A stretch of 64,000 nucleotides of DNA from Pictodentalium vernedei (GCA_031216915.1 CM062296.1:662533838-662597837); one strand, 5' to 3'; shown: positions 23,475 to 33,518, counted from the first letter of the stretch. Notes: a model not told the origin generated them from the sequence alone. Numbers and translations: made by a program.

Positions 23475-25128
23475 TGGCTTAAACCTCTATCGCGTTCCGG
23501 TTGGCGGAAGGTTGTCGAGTTTTTCTCAAGAGTGGGCGTCGATTACGGACGACCCGTGGGTGAGAGGAGTGACTTCGGAAGGTCTAAAGATATCCTTCAA
23601 ACGAAAGCCTCCATTAACTCGAAGTCCAAAGTGGACTCATCTTCCGTCAAACCCTCAGAAAAGAGACGCTCTGCTATCAGAGGTGCAGTCTCTTTTAATG
23701 AAGAACGCGGTAGAGGTCGTAGAAAACCAGGAATCGCTGGGATTCTACAGCCATCTGTTTCTGGTTCCGAAACCAGACGGCTCGTTCCGTCCAGTCATAG
23801 ATTTGAGCTGGATAAACAAGCTGATCGTCGCTCCGAAGTTTTATATGGAGACGATTCGATCGGTCAGAGCGAGTATTCGGGTGAACGATTATGCAACGAG
23901 CATAGATCTCAAAGATGCGTACTTTCACGTCATGGTACATCCGACATTCCGAAAGTATCTACGCTTCGCAGTCCTAGGAGTGGTGTATCAGTTCCGGGCC
24001 ATGTGCTTCGGATTGAATCTAGCACCCTGGGCTTTCACTCGGGTAATGAACTCGGTAATGATCTACTTCCGAGCTCATTCGTCTGCGGTAACGTCGGCCT
24101 ACCTGGACGACATTCTTCAGAGGTACGGCAACGAGTTAACGCTTCAGAACGATGTTCAGAATCTTCTTCTATTGCTCCGACGTCTCGGTTTCATAGTAAA
24201 CGAGGAGAAGTCGGATCTGGTGCCGTCCAAGTCATTCACTCATCTGGGAATGAGCTTCGAGACGCACAACAATCTCGTTCGTCTGCCGTTAACCAGAGCG
24301 AAATTAGTCAGTTGTTACGCTCGCTATTGTCTGAATACAGACAAAGTCACGGCGAGAGAATTTATGAGACTGATAGGTCTGTGCGGAGCCGCCGCGGATC
24401 TCATTCCGATGGGACGGCTACGCACACGGCCTCTTCAAATTTTCCTGACTCAGAATTGGAGTGTGAAAATTCATTCGCTCGATGTAGACGTTCTCTTGTC
24501 AGATCAAGTGAAACAAGAGATTCAGACTTGGGCAAACATTCAGTGGTTAACTCAAGGAGTTCCGCTGCAGTTGCCGGATCCGAGTTTTACCATTATGACG
24601 GATGCCAGTCAAACAGGTTGGGGTGCATCATTAATCCCAACGGATTCGAGATGCCAGGGTCTTTGGGATCCGCAATTCCTGTGCAAGCACATAAACATCA
24701 AGGAAATGATGTCAATTTGGCTTGCGTTACGTCACTGGATGGACATTATTCACGATGCTCATGTCCAAATCCTATCCGACAATACGACAGTAGTGGCGTA
24801 TATACGGAATCAGGGAGGCACTCATTCAGTTCCGTTGTTCAATCTAACGGAAAGAATCCTTCTGTTTGCGTTGGAACATCACGTTCTTCTTTCGGTCCGT
24901 CACATACCGGGTCGTCTGAATGTGCTAGCAGACTCCCTTTCACGAAAGGGTCGCTTGTTGCCGTCGGAGTGGACTCTCAACAAACAAGTATTCAATCAGA
25001 TTTGCTACCAATGGGAACGGCCAATGATAGACTTATTTGCGACACATCTCAACAATCAGTTGCAAACGTATGTGTCCCCGTGTCCGGATCCAAGAGCATT
25101 TGCAGTAGACGCTCTGTCGATCCCTTAG
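23149..25128 (+). CDS. DIRS reverse transcriptase / RNase H
   Basis: The frame is 659 residues, with recognisable RT from about residue 190. Motifs in order: LVPKPDGSFRPVIDLSWINK, SIDLKDAYFHV (catalytic Asp, motif A), CFGLNLAPWAF (motif B), AYLDDI near residue 318 (catalytic Asp pair). RNase H follows: TDASQTGWGASL near residue 485, LSDNTTVVAYI, and HIPGRLNVLADSLSR. The C-terminal part has IDLFATHLNNQLQTYVS and PDPRAFAVDALS, characteristic of DIRS polymerase proteins. The enzyme copies element RNA into DNA and removes the RNA strand. Confidence 0.93.
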   Translation: MTASFPLFMIILKRKLVILCCLDPLLKGRIQQTRIRRALLGLIRPREVPIEVPVRPLALIRETVRIVTLVRDVLQAGTIGRTPRGRRGEVRVVEDVVSPTAGLADPGGDGLNLYRVPVGGRLSSFSQEWASITDDPWVRGVTSEGLKISFKRKPPLTRSPKWTHLPSNPQKRDALLSEVQSLLMKNAVEVVENQESLGFYSHLFLVPKPDGSFRPVIDLSWINKLIVAPKFYMETIRSVRASIRVNDYATSIDLKDAYFHVMVHPTFRKYLRFAVLGVVYQFRAMCFGLNLAPWAFTRVMNSVMIYFRAHSSAVTSAYLDDILQRYGNELTLQNDVQNLLLLLRRLGFIVNEEKSDLVPSKSFTHLGMSFETHNNLVRLPLTRAKLVSCYARYCLNTDKVTAREFMRLIGLCGAAADLIPMGRLRTRPLQIFLTQNWSVKIHSLDVDVLLSDQVKQEIQTWANIQWLTQGVPLQLPDPSFTIMTDASQTGWGASLIPTDSRCQGLWDPQFLCKHINIKEMMSIWLALRHWMDIIHDAHVQILSDNTTVVAYIRNQGGTHSVPLFNLTERILLFALEHHVLLSVRHIPGRLNVLADSLSRKGRLLPSEWTLNKQVFNQICYQWERPMIDLFATHLNNQLQTYVSPCPDPRAFAVDALSIP

Positions 25129-26420
25129 GACGGAATGATAGGATATGCGTATCCTCCAGCGCCGTTAATTCAACAAGTATTGCTAAAGATAAAACAATCT
25201 CAATGCAAGATTCTGTTGGTAGCATCTCTGTCGCCACAGAGACCGTGGATAAATCTACTCAGGTGTCTGTTGTGGGACCTACCGCGGAAGCTCCCTCCCT
25301 GAGAGGATCTTCTTTGGCAGGGGAAATCGCGCCAACTACATCACAACCCGCAAGGTCTCAACCTTCACGTTTTTCCGTTGTGCGGTCCTTCTTGCATGGC
25401 AAGCACTTTACAGGACGAGCAGTGGACGCGATTTCTAACTGTAGGAGGACCTCCTCTTCGCTAAACTATGCGGCTAAGTGGAAGGTTTTCCGTCGTTGGT
25501 GTAGGGATCATTCTGTTGATATATTTGATCCCTCTATACCAGACATTGCTAACTTTCTAGTATACTTGTTTGACGAAATCAAACTGCAACCTGTTACTAT
25601 AAAGGGTTATAGATCTATGTTATCTGATACCTATGCACATCATGATAGTTTACAAATTGGATCTAATATCTCTTTATCGAAATTGGTTAGAAACTTTTCG
25701 ATAAATAGACCCAGAACTCTTAGATTAATTCCTAAGTGGAATTTAGCTTGGGTTCTCCTTAAATTGAAGGAAAAGCCATTTGAACCTCTTGGGACAGTAG
25801 ATTTCAAATTCTTATCTTATAAGACAGCTTTTCTCTTAGCTTTCTCTTCTGCCAGAAGAGTCAGTGAGCTTCATGCACTATCGGTGGATGATTCTCATTA
25901 TCGTAGTGTTGGGAACACTATCACCTTCACTACTAATGTGGGTTTTTTAGCTAAGAATCAGGCTCCTAATAAATATCCGGAACCTATTGTTATTAAGGCT
26001 CTTCCGTCTTCAGACGGGCGTAGGCCTTTACTCTGTCCTGTTAGAGCACTACGTATCTATAAACAGAGATCTCAGTTTATCAGAAAGGGACGGAAACGTT
26101 TCTTTCTGTCTTTGATGCCTAATAGAAAGGACATTTCAGTCCATTCTATTGCCAGATGGATTCAGTTAACTATCCGTACTGCGTATGAAGATTTATCTTC
26201 TTCTCAGCAGTCTGTGCTTAAGATTTCGGCTCATGAAGTAAGAGCTCTTTCTACTTCCTGGGCTTATGCTAATAGTGTTGCTATTACAGATTTAATGAAG
26301 GCTGCTTATTGGTCTCAGCCATCCACATTTACTCATTTTTATCTCAGAAATATTGAGTCCATTTCTGGAGACCTGCATTGTTTAGGTCCGTTATCTGTTG
26401 CTCAAAATGTCGTCCACTAA
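23532..26420 (+). CDS. DIRS tyrosine recombinase (in long frame overlapping RT)
   Basis: The open frame is 962 residues, but only about the last 330 look like protein under selection; the earlier part lies over the RT frame and is Ser/Arg-rich shadow-like sequence. An N-terminal core-binding region (LNYAAKWKVFRRWCRDHSVD, then ITIKGYRSML-like) precedes the catalytic domain. Active-site residues are visible: Arg in SARRVSELHALS (~775), the H-x2-R box AHEVRALSTSW (~901-904), Trp in AYWSQPSTF (~926) and the Tyr of HFYLRN (~937). Such recombinases integrate a circular DNA copy without target duplication. Confidence 0.92.
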   Translation: MGVDYGRPVGERSDFGRSKDILQTKASINSKSKVDSSSVKPSEKRRSAIRGAVSFNEERGRGRRKPGIAGILQPSVSGSETRRLVPSSHRFELDKQADRRSEVLYGDDSIGQSEYSGERLCNEHRSQRCVLSRHGTSDIPKVSTLRSPRSGVSVPGHVLRIESSTLGFHSGNELGNDLLPSSFVCGNVGLPGRHSSEVRQRVNASERCSESSSIAPTSRFHSKRGEVGSGAVQVIHSSGNELRDAQQSRSSAVNQSEISQLLRSLLSEYRQSHGERIYETDRSVRSRRGSHSDGTATHTASSNFPDSELECENSFARCRRSLVRSSETRDSDLGKHSVVNSRSSAAVAGSEFYHYDGCQSNRLGCIINPNGFEMPGSLGSAIPVQAHKHQGNDVNLACVTSLDGHYSRCSCPNPIRQYDSSGVYTESGRHSFSSVVQSNGKNPSVCVGTSRSSFGPSHTGSSECASRLPFTKGSLVAVGVDSQQTSIQSDLLPMGTANDRLICDTSQQSVANVCVPVSGSKSICSRRSVDPLGRNDRICVSSSAVNSTSIAKDKTISMQDSVGSISVATETVDKSTQVSVVGPTAEAPSLRGSSLAGEIAPTTSQPARSQPSRFSVVRSFLHGKHFTGRAVDAISNCRRTSSSLNYAAKWKVFRRWCRDHSVDIFDPSIPDIANFLVYLFDEIKLQPVTIKGYRSMLSDTYAHHDSLQIGSNISLSKLVRNFSINRPRTLRLIPKWNLAWVLLKLKEKPFEPLGTVDFKFLSYKTAFLLAFSSARRVSELHALSVDDSHYRSVGNTITFTTNVGFLAKNQAPNKYPEPIVIKALPSSDGRRPLLCPVRALRIYKQRSQFIRKGRKRFFLSLMPNRKDISVHSIARWIQLTIRTAYEDLSSSQQSVLKISAHEVRALSTSWAYANSVAITDLMKAAYWSQPSTFTHFYLRNIESISGDLHCLGPLSVAQNVVH

Positions 26421-27029
26421 ACAGTTGCAACTATAGTTATGCAGGCTTTCTGTTCCGGCAGTGACTCCGTCCGACTGCCCTCTTCGCTCTGGGCTATTTG
26501 ACCCAGGGCAAGGGGAAGGGGGGGGGGGGGGGGGGGCGGGTGTTCCCTTAGGTCACCTGCTTTATAGTGAAAAGCAAGGGAATGCCTCCTCCAAGACAGT
26601 ATTTCTGAGTCGCTTCCGGGATGGTTTTAAAGTGTAATATTAATGTTTAATTTCATTCATGTCTTATTTTTAAAGTGTAGCTCGGTGTGAAGCATTTGTA
26701 TATGTCAAGTGTCAAACGGGCTTTAATATACAATACTCGGACACTTTTAAATGATTATAAAGAGTCTCAATTCTCTGGACTACTTTATTTATTGGCTTGC
26801 TTTAAAAATAATTAGTATAAGGGTTATACTGGATGTTAATAGAGAACATGAATGTTATTGTGCTCAATTATTAAGGGTAGTGTATCTTTCTAATTTAAAT
26901 ATTAAATAAGAAAGATACATGTAAAGCCTAATACTCCTTTTCTCCTTAAGGGGTTACCTCTTTATTTTATAATTGAGCTTATTGGATTTTCCTCTATGTC
27001 CTAGGCCCTCCAGCCTGTTTACTATTCAG
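26421..27029 (+). other. 3' non-coding part of the DIRS element
   Basis: It lies between the recombinase frame and the internal complementary region. It contains a run of about 20 G's (26518-26538) and AT-rich sequence with a short inverted pair 'gtatctttctaattt'/'aaataagaaagatac' (about 26881-26915). No coding sequence was found. Confidence 0.6.
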
Positions 27030-27115
27030 CTAAGTCTGGGTCATTGGTACAGTATAAAAATGTTAAAAAATTTATAGTAATTTATATATTTTTTATACTT
27101 ACCAATGACCCAGAC
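27030..27115 (+). repeat. Internal complementary region (ICR) of the DIRS element
   Basis: The left half (cagctaagtctgggtcattgg ... acagtataaaaat) is the reverse complement of the left extremity at 20283-20312. The right half ('gttaaaaaatttatagtaat' ... 'taccaatgacccagac') is the reverse complement of the right extremity at 27366-27417. The composite matches the joined ends of the element, as in DIRS-1, where the ICR is thought to template completion of the circular intermediate. Confidence 0.9.
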
Positions 27116-27189
27116 GGGGATGGCCCTCCCTGAGTTGGGAACTCTTGCCTCCCCGCTGAGTACATAGCGCTGACCAGGCACTGCCAGTA

Positions 27190-27417
27190 AGAATGATATT
27201 TGGCGCCAATTTCGGGACGACTGCGTCACTGCGCATGCGCAGTAGAGTCGTACTATGGAGGTCCTTTAGGACATGATTTCTTTTTGTTTTGGATGCAAAT
27301 TTTGGGGATTGGGGGGCAAAATTTGTGTTTGGCCCTGGTTTTTGTGGAGTTAGCACCAGCTAAGTCTGGGTCATTGGTTAGTATAAAAAATATATAAATT
27401 ACTATAAATTTTTTAAC
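27190..27417 (-). repeat. Right inverted terminal repeat of the DIRS element
   Basis: It is the reverse complement of the left repeat to about 27390 and then carries an end-specific extension ('tatataaattactataaatt' to 'ttttaac') matched by the right half of the ICR. The right repeat being longer than the left is a known DIRS-1 trait. Confidence 0.9.
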
Positions 27418-27722
27418 TTTCAGGTCCACACAATGAATTTTTTCAGTAGCTTCCTAAATGACATTATGCTTCAGCACATAACGTTGCCTTGAAGGAACGA
27501 TCAGCAGCTTCTTGTTATTGTTTTGTAACTGTTTGCAGTTGAATGGGGCTGAATATTGCACAGTAAAATGTTTACGATGCATATATTAAAAAAAAAATCT
27601 ATGCTGTTTTAGTGAATATCAAGAATTATCTCCTGAGTGTGGACCTGAAAGTTTTATAAAAATAATACTTTCAGGTCCACACGAATGAGATAATTCCCGA
27701 TATTCACTAAAAACAGAGTAGA
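27418..27722. repeat. Right bracketing repeat copy and adjacent hairpin
   Basis: 27442-27655 is the direct partner of 20028-20262. It ends GTGTGGACCTGAAAG, and after about 15 bp the inverted ACTTTCAGGTCCACAC begins. Arms of about 60 bp ('gtgaatatcaagaattatct' versus 'agataattcccgatattcac') run 27595-27722. The sequence just right of the DIRS end also starts 'tttcaggtccacac', so the host unit has inverted ends of this type. Confidence 0.7.
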
Positions 27723-28532
27723 TATCCTCTATATGTCCTTAATCATGATTGCCTTCAGGTGCTGAAGATTACCTTAAACCCCAATATAAACAAAGAGGTA
27801 AAGATTTTTTTCTAGTAAAGACCTTAGTGACTATGGACTGGGAAATTATATACCACTGAAAATTAATGAACCTTTCTCTGGTTTAAAAAAATTGAAAGAA
27901 AAATATTAGTTGGAAAAAATAAGAAAATGAACCACACAATTTTACTCTCATTCCATGGTAATATGCTTGTGTCAAATTTGAATGCAAATGGATGATCACT
28001 TCTCACACACATATATTGTGTACATAAACTATCTTTGGTATTTTTTAGGCTATAAAGATAAACACACTAAGGATGTAATGTCAACCAGAAAAAGGCCCCA
28101 AAAGTTTTTGAATCATAAAGAACACCTTTGAGTAATGTCATATAAAATAAGAATAGTCTTTTCAGGGACAAAGAAGTTGTAACTTGTTACCAAGTGTGAT
28201 ACAGTTAGAATACAAATTGTTGCTAAAAGAAATGAGAATGGAAGACTTCTCACAGCAGATAGTGCCAAATGCCCATGGTATATTATTCACACACAATCCT
28301 CTCTGATTCTTAAAACATTGAGAAATTGCTCTAGTTTTGCATAATGTAATGTTTTTTATAGCATAAATTGTTTCCTGAGTTTATCACATTCATTTCAAGA
28401 TAATTGCATAATACAGCATGGGGCTGAATATGCGGATTGCATAATGCAGCTGTATGGTACTCCATACATGATTTTATCATCTTAATTACACTTTGTTACT
28501 GTATATGAGATGTTAACTTATTCAGTGCTGAA
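27723..28532. other. Spacer, nothing firm
   Basis: AT-rich non-coding DNA. A 39-nt exon-like stretch at 27759-27797 (cttcag before, gtaaag after) is too short to support. No repeat ends were recognised. Confidence 0.4.
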
Positions 28533-29261
28533 TTAACCCTCTGCACCCTGATGTAAGAATACTGAAACGTATCCAATTTTCCTCAAAATGCAAATAGGAA
28601 TTTGACCATTTCAGTCTTGTTTGAATGAGCTCATTGAGTTCTCAAACAAGAGTGAATAGAGGAGATCACCATTCCCCATGTTGGATTGCATGTGTATGTG
28701 TTTGGGTGGGGTGGGGGGCATAGGTCTCCCATGTTTCCAAAATAAATCACACATAGAATATTTAACAGGTGCAATCCTGGTCCGAAAAAGGAATTTGTGT
28801 TAAATTTAACATTTATAGTAAGTGCCAATTTTAATATTATAAACAACATGGTAAATCCAAGTTGAAAACAAAACTTTAGGTTAAGAACATGTTGAAATGT
28901 GACCGTGTATAGTCTGGATCAAGTTACATATATCCATTGCTCTGCAAATCAAAATTAAGCTACTTTTGCAAAAATTCAACATTTGAAATGGATTTTAAAG
29001 TATTGTCAGTACTTATGACATTGGAGTTTGCATAGTTGAGTTATGCGCAAGGAAAGGAGTGACATGTGAAATAATTGGCAGTGATTGCCATCGTTGGCTT
29101 CCTATTTTACTCCACACATTTATTGTTTTGGAAACAAATGTGAAGTGTGCCCAGCTTACATGACCCAACATAGGGAAGGCTGATGAAGTCTATTGGTTTT
29201 TCATTTGCATTTTGAGAAAATTTGCTATTTCAAATTTTGACCTCAGTGTGAAGAGGGTTAA
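28533..29261. mobile_element. TTAACCCTC-ended MITE with ~65 bp inverted ends
   Basis: The left end TTAACCCTCTGCACCCTGAT and the reverse complement of the right end TTAACCCTCTTCACACTGAG match. Inverted similarity continues through 'cctcaaaatgcaaat' / 'atttgcattttgag'. The ~730 bp interior is non-coding. A short G-rich stretch at 28705-28720 is present. Confidence 0.65.
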
Positions 29262-29846
29262 TCTAAAACGATCACCTGAATACTACAAAATATTTTTAAC
29301 CCTTCACCTAACATGACCAGAAAGACATTTCCAAACATTCTTCTTTTAATAGTTACAAATTTCAAATTTCCATGCTTGCCCTCCAAACGATAGTTTATGA
29401 TCCCTCATTGGAATGAGCAATGATTCTAATTTTGAATCATATTCTGTTCATGTATAACTCTAGGACTTTCACTGGTAATTTGTATTGTCTGAAATAATAT
29501 TTTTCTACCTGCTCTCAGATCACACCAAGCCAATAAATTTGGTAATGAAGCTCAACAAATATGGGCTCTCGATACTTGAAAATTAACCCTTTGCATGCAG
29601 CTGATAGATGTTCCTACCAGGACAACAATACTCTTGTCACCAGAATAAAGGTAATCAAGCCTCTCATTAACAAAATTTATTGCACACCTATGCTTTTATT
29701 TTCATAAAATACACACTTTTTCTGCAAAAACTGAAGCGAACAATAAATTTTTTTGTTTTGTCCTTGAACAATACGGATCACGGGCGTGGACTATTTAACT
29801 ATTTCTTTTTTGACGTTTGGGTTATTTTGGGCAATAATTTGTGTTT

Positions 29847-30095
29847 TTAACCCTTTACTCAACGAATCGCCCGCATCCGCCCACGTAATATGAAAATTCA
29901 GCAGTTGAAAAAATATTATTTTTCAAAAAATTTCAACAAAACCATATCATGTGACCCCTCGTTGGAACGAGCTTGACAAGTTCGTTCCAACGAGGGGTCA
30001 CATGATATGGTTTTGTTGATTTTTTTTTAAAAATTTGAAAAAATGATATTTAAAATAATAAATTTTGATATCGTCTGCATTGGGTAAAGGGTTAA
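29847..30095. mobile_element. Palindromic MITE with TTAACCCTTT ends, copy 1
   Basis: About 249 bp. The ends TTAACCCTTTACTCAACGAA and TTGGGTAAAGGGTTAA (reverse complement TTAACCCTTTACCCAA) match. The centre is a long fold-back of 'aaccatatcatgtgacccct' and 'cgttggaacgag' arms. The same element in reverse orientation is at 39838-40077. Confidence 0.85.
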
Positions 30096-30149
30096 TATTT
30101 TTTTTTAGTAAACTCTAGGCATGCAATAAATACAGAACAGCATATGCAT

Positions 30150-30460
30150 TGAAACTGTCATTTTTTACCGCACTCAATCGATTTTGGCGGAGGGATAATA
30201 TTGAACAAGAAGCCAAAGGCTTCGAGTTCAATAGTATCCCTCCTCCAAAATCGATTAATAATGTTTTAGTAAACTGTAGGCTTGCAATAAATACAGAACA
30301 ACATACATATTCGAACTGTCATTTTTTTTTCACTGCACTCAATTGATTTGGACGGAGGAATAATATTGAACTCGAAGCCTCTGGCTTCTCGTTCAATATT
30401 ATCCCTCTGCCCAAATCAATCTCGTGCAATAAAAAATGACAGTTTGAAAGTGAATGCTGT
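30150..30460. repeat. Two tandem fold-back sequences
   Basis: Each consists of arms like 'aatcgattttggcggaggg' and 'ataatattgaac' facing their complements across a short 'gaagcc...ggcttc' loop (first arms about 30176-30207 and 30229-30258; second about 30316-30372 and 30390-30455). Both are preceded by 'tgcaataaatacagaaca'. They are probably two related fold-back MITEs. Confidence 0.7.
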
Positions 30461-30623
30461 TCTGTCTATATATTCCAGTAAATTGCTTCAGTCATTTCCT
30501 AAATGATTTCTGGGCTTGATTTTTAAAAAATATTTCCTTAAATTCAGCTATGACTGCTTCACATTAGCCTTGACTGGATTTTATGAAAAAAATCAGGAAA
30601 ATAGTCATCAGGTTAAGAGTTAA

Positions 30624-31379
30624 CCTTTTTCAGTTTTTTGACAGTATTACAGATTTTTCAATATTCTACAGCCTGTTAAGTCATAATTTTGGTGGAGTTT
30701 TATATAGGCAGCCAAGACCTGGCAAAAAATCACTGCTTGGATAATTTGATAATTGCTTGAAGGACGCCCTCATGATTTCAAAGTGGAACACCTCTTCAAA
30801 GATCACATTGTTTTTCAGGTTGGACTTGAGTCTCTGAGCATTAACTTAATACAATAACTGAGGCTATTGAGAAAAAATTGTTTTTTTGGGACCCCCACTT
30901 CAATGAAAATCTGCCTCGTAATTTTTATCTTTTTTTTGTGGTTTATTTTTAACTGGTCAGCAGTTTTGTTACTTCAGCCCTATATGTAGTAATTATACAT
31001 AAGTACAGACTAAAGCTAATGCTTTGAAAATTTTGATGAGAACAACATATAAAGAAAACTTCATCAGTGAAAAACATCTATTAAATGAATGATTTTGATG
31101 GTTCACTGGAGTGAAAATTTTAACCCCTGCTTTTTTCCACCACACACTTTCCAACTCTTTGCTTTTTGGCCTGTTTTTTTTCAGCCTCATGTATTGATGC
31201 TTTCAAGTTTTCAAAAGCATTCAAACACAAGGCTGAGCGAAGGACCTAAAAAGCATGTTGGTCTCGAGGTGATAAGAATGTGTTCATCCAAGCTGTATCC
31301 AGACAATTAATGACTGAAAACATCCTTAATGAATGCATTCAATGATTTTCAATGAGGCCATTTCAAAGTAATCAAACAT
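30624..31379. other. Spacer, nothing recognised
   Basis: AT-rich non-coding DNA. Short frames near 31090-31310 on either strand have no domain or splice context. Confidence 0.4.
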
Positions 31380-32110
31380 AAAAGGATTGAAATCAATGAA
31401 TATAATAATAACTCTTTGGCCAGCCGCTGATTTGTCGCGGTCCTCATAAGAGAAGGCCATCATTCCCCCTGCACCCCACCCCCTCTTCCCCTCCTCTCCT
31501 CCCAGCATTCAGATATAAACTGCTTAATAGTGTCCCTCACTTCCTCTTTTTCAATTTCTTCAATAAGCATTCCTACCCTCTCCCTCGTGTCCGCCTTCAG
31601 CCATCTATCCTTTGTTTCTTCACCCCACTTCTGCATTATTCTTCGAGTAAATTTTATTCTATGAGGTATATACTGTGGGCATTCCAAGAGAAAATGTTCC
31701 AGGGTCTCCACTACTCCAGAGTGGCACATTTGGCATCCCTTTTCCCCATCTCTCCCAATTTTTCCCCGAAGCTCCAGTGATCTTGATCTCAGTTTGAACA
31801 GCAGTGACCCTCCAAAGGTGCCATCTAGGTACTTCTCAAAAGCTGGCTTTTCTTTATATTGTAACCCCTGCAGTGATCTTTTCACGCTAACCCCTGCTCG
31901 CCAGTTTCGATTGCAATCTTCCATGACTCTCTCTTTGACAAACCTTTTGCCTTCTTTCATTCCTACTTCTATGTTTGTGACCTCTATAGAGTAATTGTCC
32001 ATTAGTTCCCTCACATGTTTTGACCACCCCGTTTCTATATTAGAATTCCAAATGGTATCGAGCATCAATTTGCATATAGATTTCTGAATCCATTGAAATT
32101 TCAATCCTTT
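31380..32110 (-). mobile_element. 3' fragment of a LINE (non-LTR retrotransposon)
   Basis: The minus frame 31460-32104 encodes 214 residues resembling the C terminus of non-LTR polymerase proteins. It has a C-x2-C-x8-H-x4-C zinc motif (CQMCHSGVVETLEHFLLEC) followed by PQY, preceded by RSRSLELRG and KPAFEKYLDG-like sequence. The RT core itself is absent, so this is a 5'-truncated copy. The 3' region (31380-31459) carries 'gacaaatcagcggctggcc' and a TTATTATTATA tail. The clade is probably I/Jockey- or Nimb-like, but that is uncertain without a search. Confidence 0.75.
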
Positions 32111-32144
32111 CTTGTTTGTTGTATGCCCATTGAAAAAATGGTTG

Positions 32145-32850
32145 TTTTATGTTATCAGTCTGTCCATCCACCTGTCCATCCATCAGTCCATCCATCTGTC
32201 CACCTGTTAACATTTTTGTTTTCCATCCAATAACTCCTGTTTGGATCAATTGATCTCAAGCAACGTTGGTATGTGTATTATCCAGCTAGTAATACAGGCA
32301 AAGTTTGAATATGGGTTTCCATCCAATTATTTTTACTTGAGGTATGGCCCTTTTTCAACTTAGAATTTGACCATCTATTAACATTTTTTTTTTCCGACCG
32401 ATAACTCCAGGTTGGTTTATTTGATTTCAACCAAAGTTGGTGCTTGTATTACCCAGCTAGTAATACAGGCCAAGTTTGAATATGGGTTCCGTCCAATTAT
32501 GTTTACATGAGTTATGGCGCTTTTTCGACTTAGAATTCGACCGTCTATCAACATTTTTTGTTTCCGACCGATACCCTCAGTCTGAATGATTTGATCTCAA
32601 GCAAAGTTGGTATGTGTATTACCCAGCTAGTAATACAGGCCAGGTTTGAATATGGGTTCCGTCCAATTATTTTTACATGAGTTGTGGCCCTTTTTCGACT
32701 TAGAATTGACTGTCTATCAACATTTTTGGTTTACGACCGATAACTCCAGTTTGGATCATTTGAGCTCAACCAAAGTTGGTATAATTCAGAATGGCTAACT
32801 GGCGTATTTAGGCATGCATCGCGGTGCTCTTGTTAGCAGATTATATTTTG
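32145..32850 (+). repeat. Tandem repeat, ~170 bp x about 4, with TCCA/TCTG microsatellite lead
   Basis: It begins with 'ctgtccatccacctgtccat' microsatellite sequence and then units with 'cgataactccagtttggatc', 'agctagtaatacaggcc' and 'tgggttccgtccaattat'. It ends near 'catcgcggtgctcttgtta'. A microsatellite leader plus tandem body resembles family F, so it may be another HINE; the ends were not resolved. Confidence 0.7.
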
Positions 32851-33409
32851 TATTTGTTATTATCTCCCATAGGGCCATACTGTGATAACTTGGGGAAATT
32901 ACCAATATTTTATCTTTTCTCTCAATAACTACAAAATGAATTGGAATATCTATGTTGCGATATAGATTTAAAAGAATTATCTTACAGTTATTTCTTGCAA
33001 AGCACCTGTTGTTGCTTTGCAGTTAATAATTGCAAACTAAGGCCAAATAAAAAAAATGAATTGTTGCTCAGGCAATTTATTTTTCAAATCAGTGAGGGAG
33101 GGAGGATTTTATTTTTAATTTTTTGTTTTTTTTTTTCGTGTAAAAGGGTTGAGTATACTCAGTAAATCGTTTTGGTGTCTTTCTACTTGAAAAAGAGAAA
33201 AGGTTGTATTTTAGTATAATTATAGTATATCTTTTATAACTAACTGCCGTAACAACATCTAAAAGAATTTGAATTTTATTATTCTTTTTAATGGTATAGA
33301 TCTGTCAAGCATTATGATCCATTAGAATAGGCCCCACTAACCAATGCTTGGGGGTAGGAGTCCTTTAAAATGGGAAACATGGCTCTAAATGATTGGTTAA
33401 ACTTGAGTT
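32851..33409. other. Non-coding; half of an old direct duplication
   Basis: 'gttatttcttgcaaag' near 32985 recurs at 34135, followed in both by a Cys-to-AT-rich stretch and 'gggagggaggg'/'gagggagggagg'. The copies are very diverged. Nothing else was seen. Confidence 0.4.
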
Positions 33410-33485
33410 TATATCGGTGTTGCGGCCATTATTAGTGATTGTACAAAAATATATGACCTTAAACACCAGCAAATAAATAAATAAT
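33410..33485 (+). mobile_element. SINE 3' tail fragment (S8)
   Basis: It retains 'ttgtacaaaaatatatgacc' and 'ttaaacaccagcaaataaat', the end of the S1-type SINE. Head and body are missing. Confidence 0.65.
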
Positions 33486-33518
33486 TAAATCATGATCCAG
33501 TGTATCAGAATTTTCTTT

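Larger units (their letters stand above)
20283..27417 (+). mobile_element. DIRS-type tyrosine-recombinase retrotransposon (Ngaro/DIRS group), young and largely whole
   Basis: The ~7.1 kb element has inverted rather than direct terminal repeats, coding frames for a zinc-finger/gag region, RT plus RNase H and a tyrosine recombinase, and an internal complementary region before the right repeat. Overlap of the RT and recombinase frames is a known DIRS-family trait. No integrase or aspartic protease was seen. The two terminal repeats read as identical over about 190 bp, suggesting recent insertion. It appears whole or nearly whole, with at most one or two breaks. Ends are set by where the internal complementary region stops matching each flank. 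No target duplication was seen, as expected for recombinase-mediated insertion. Confidence 0.93.
29583..30623. mobile_element. TTAA-ended MITE carrying other palindromic MITEs
   Basis: The outer ends TTAACCCTTTGCATGCAGC and the 'catcaggttaagagttaa' end belong to the 720-968 family. The 'tatgactgcttcacattagc' hairpin remnant near 30545 is the same inner motif. It is enlarged by the nested element at 29847-30095 and two fold-back sequences at about 30150-30460. Confidence 0.6.

Noticed and set aside
27759-27797. 39-nt exon-like stretch with acceptor and donor in matching phase for the SYAP1-like gene
   Set aside because: Too short, and its translation (AEDYLKPQYKQR) has no recognisable similarity; such splice-like pairs occur by chance in AT-rich DNA.
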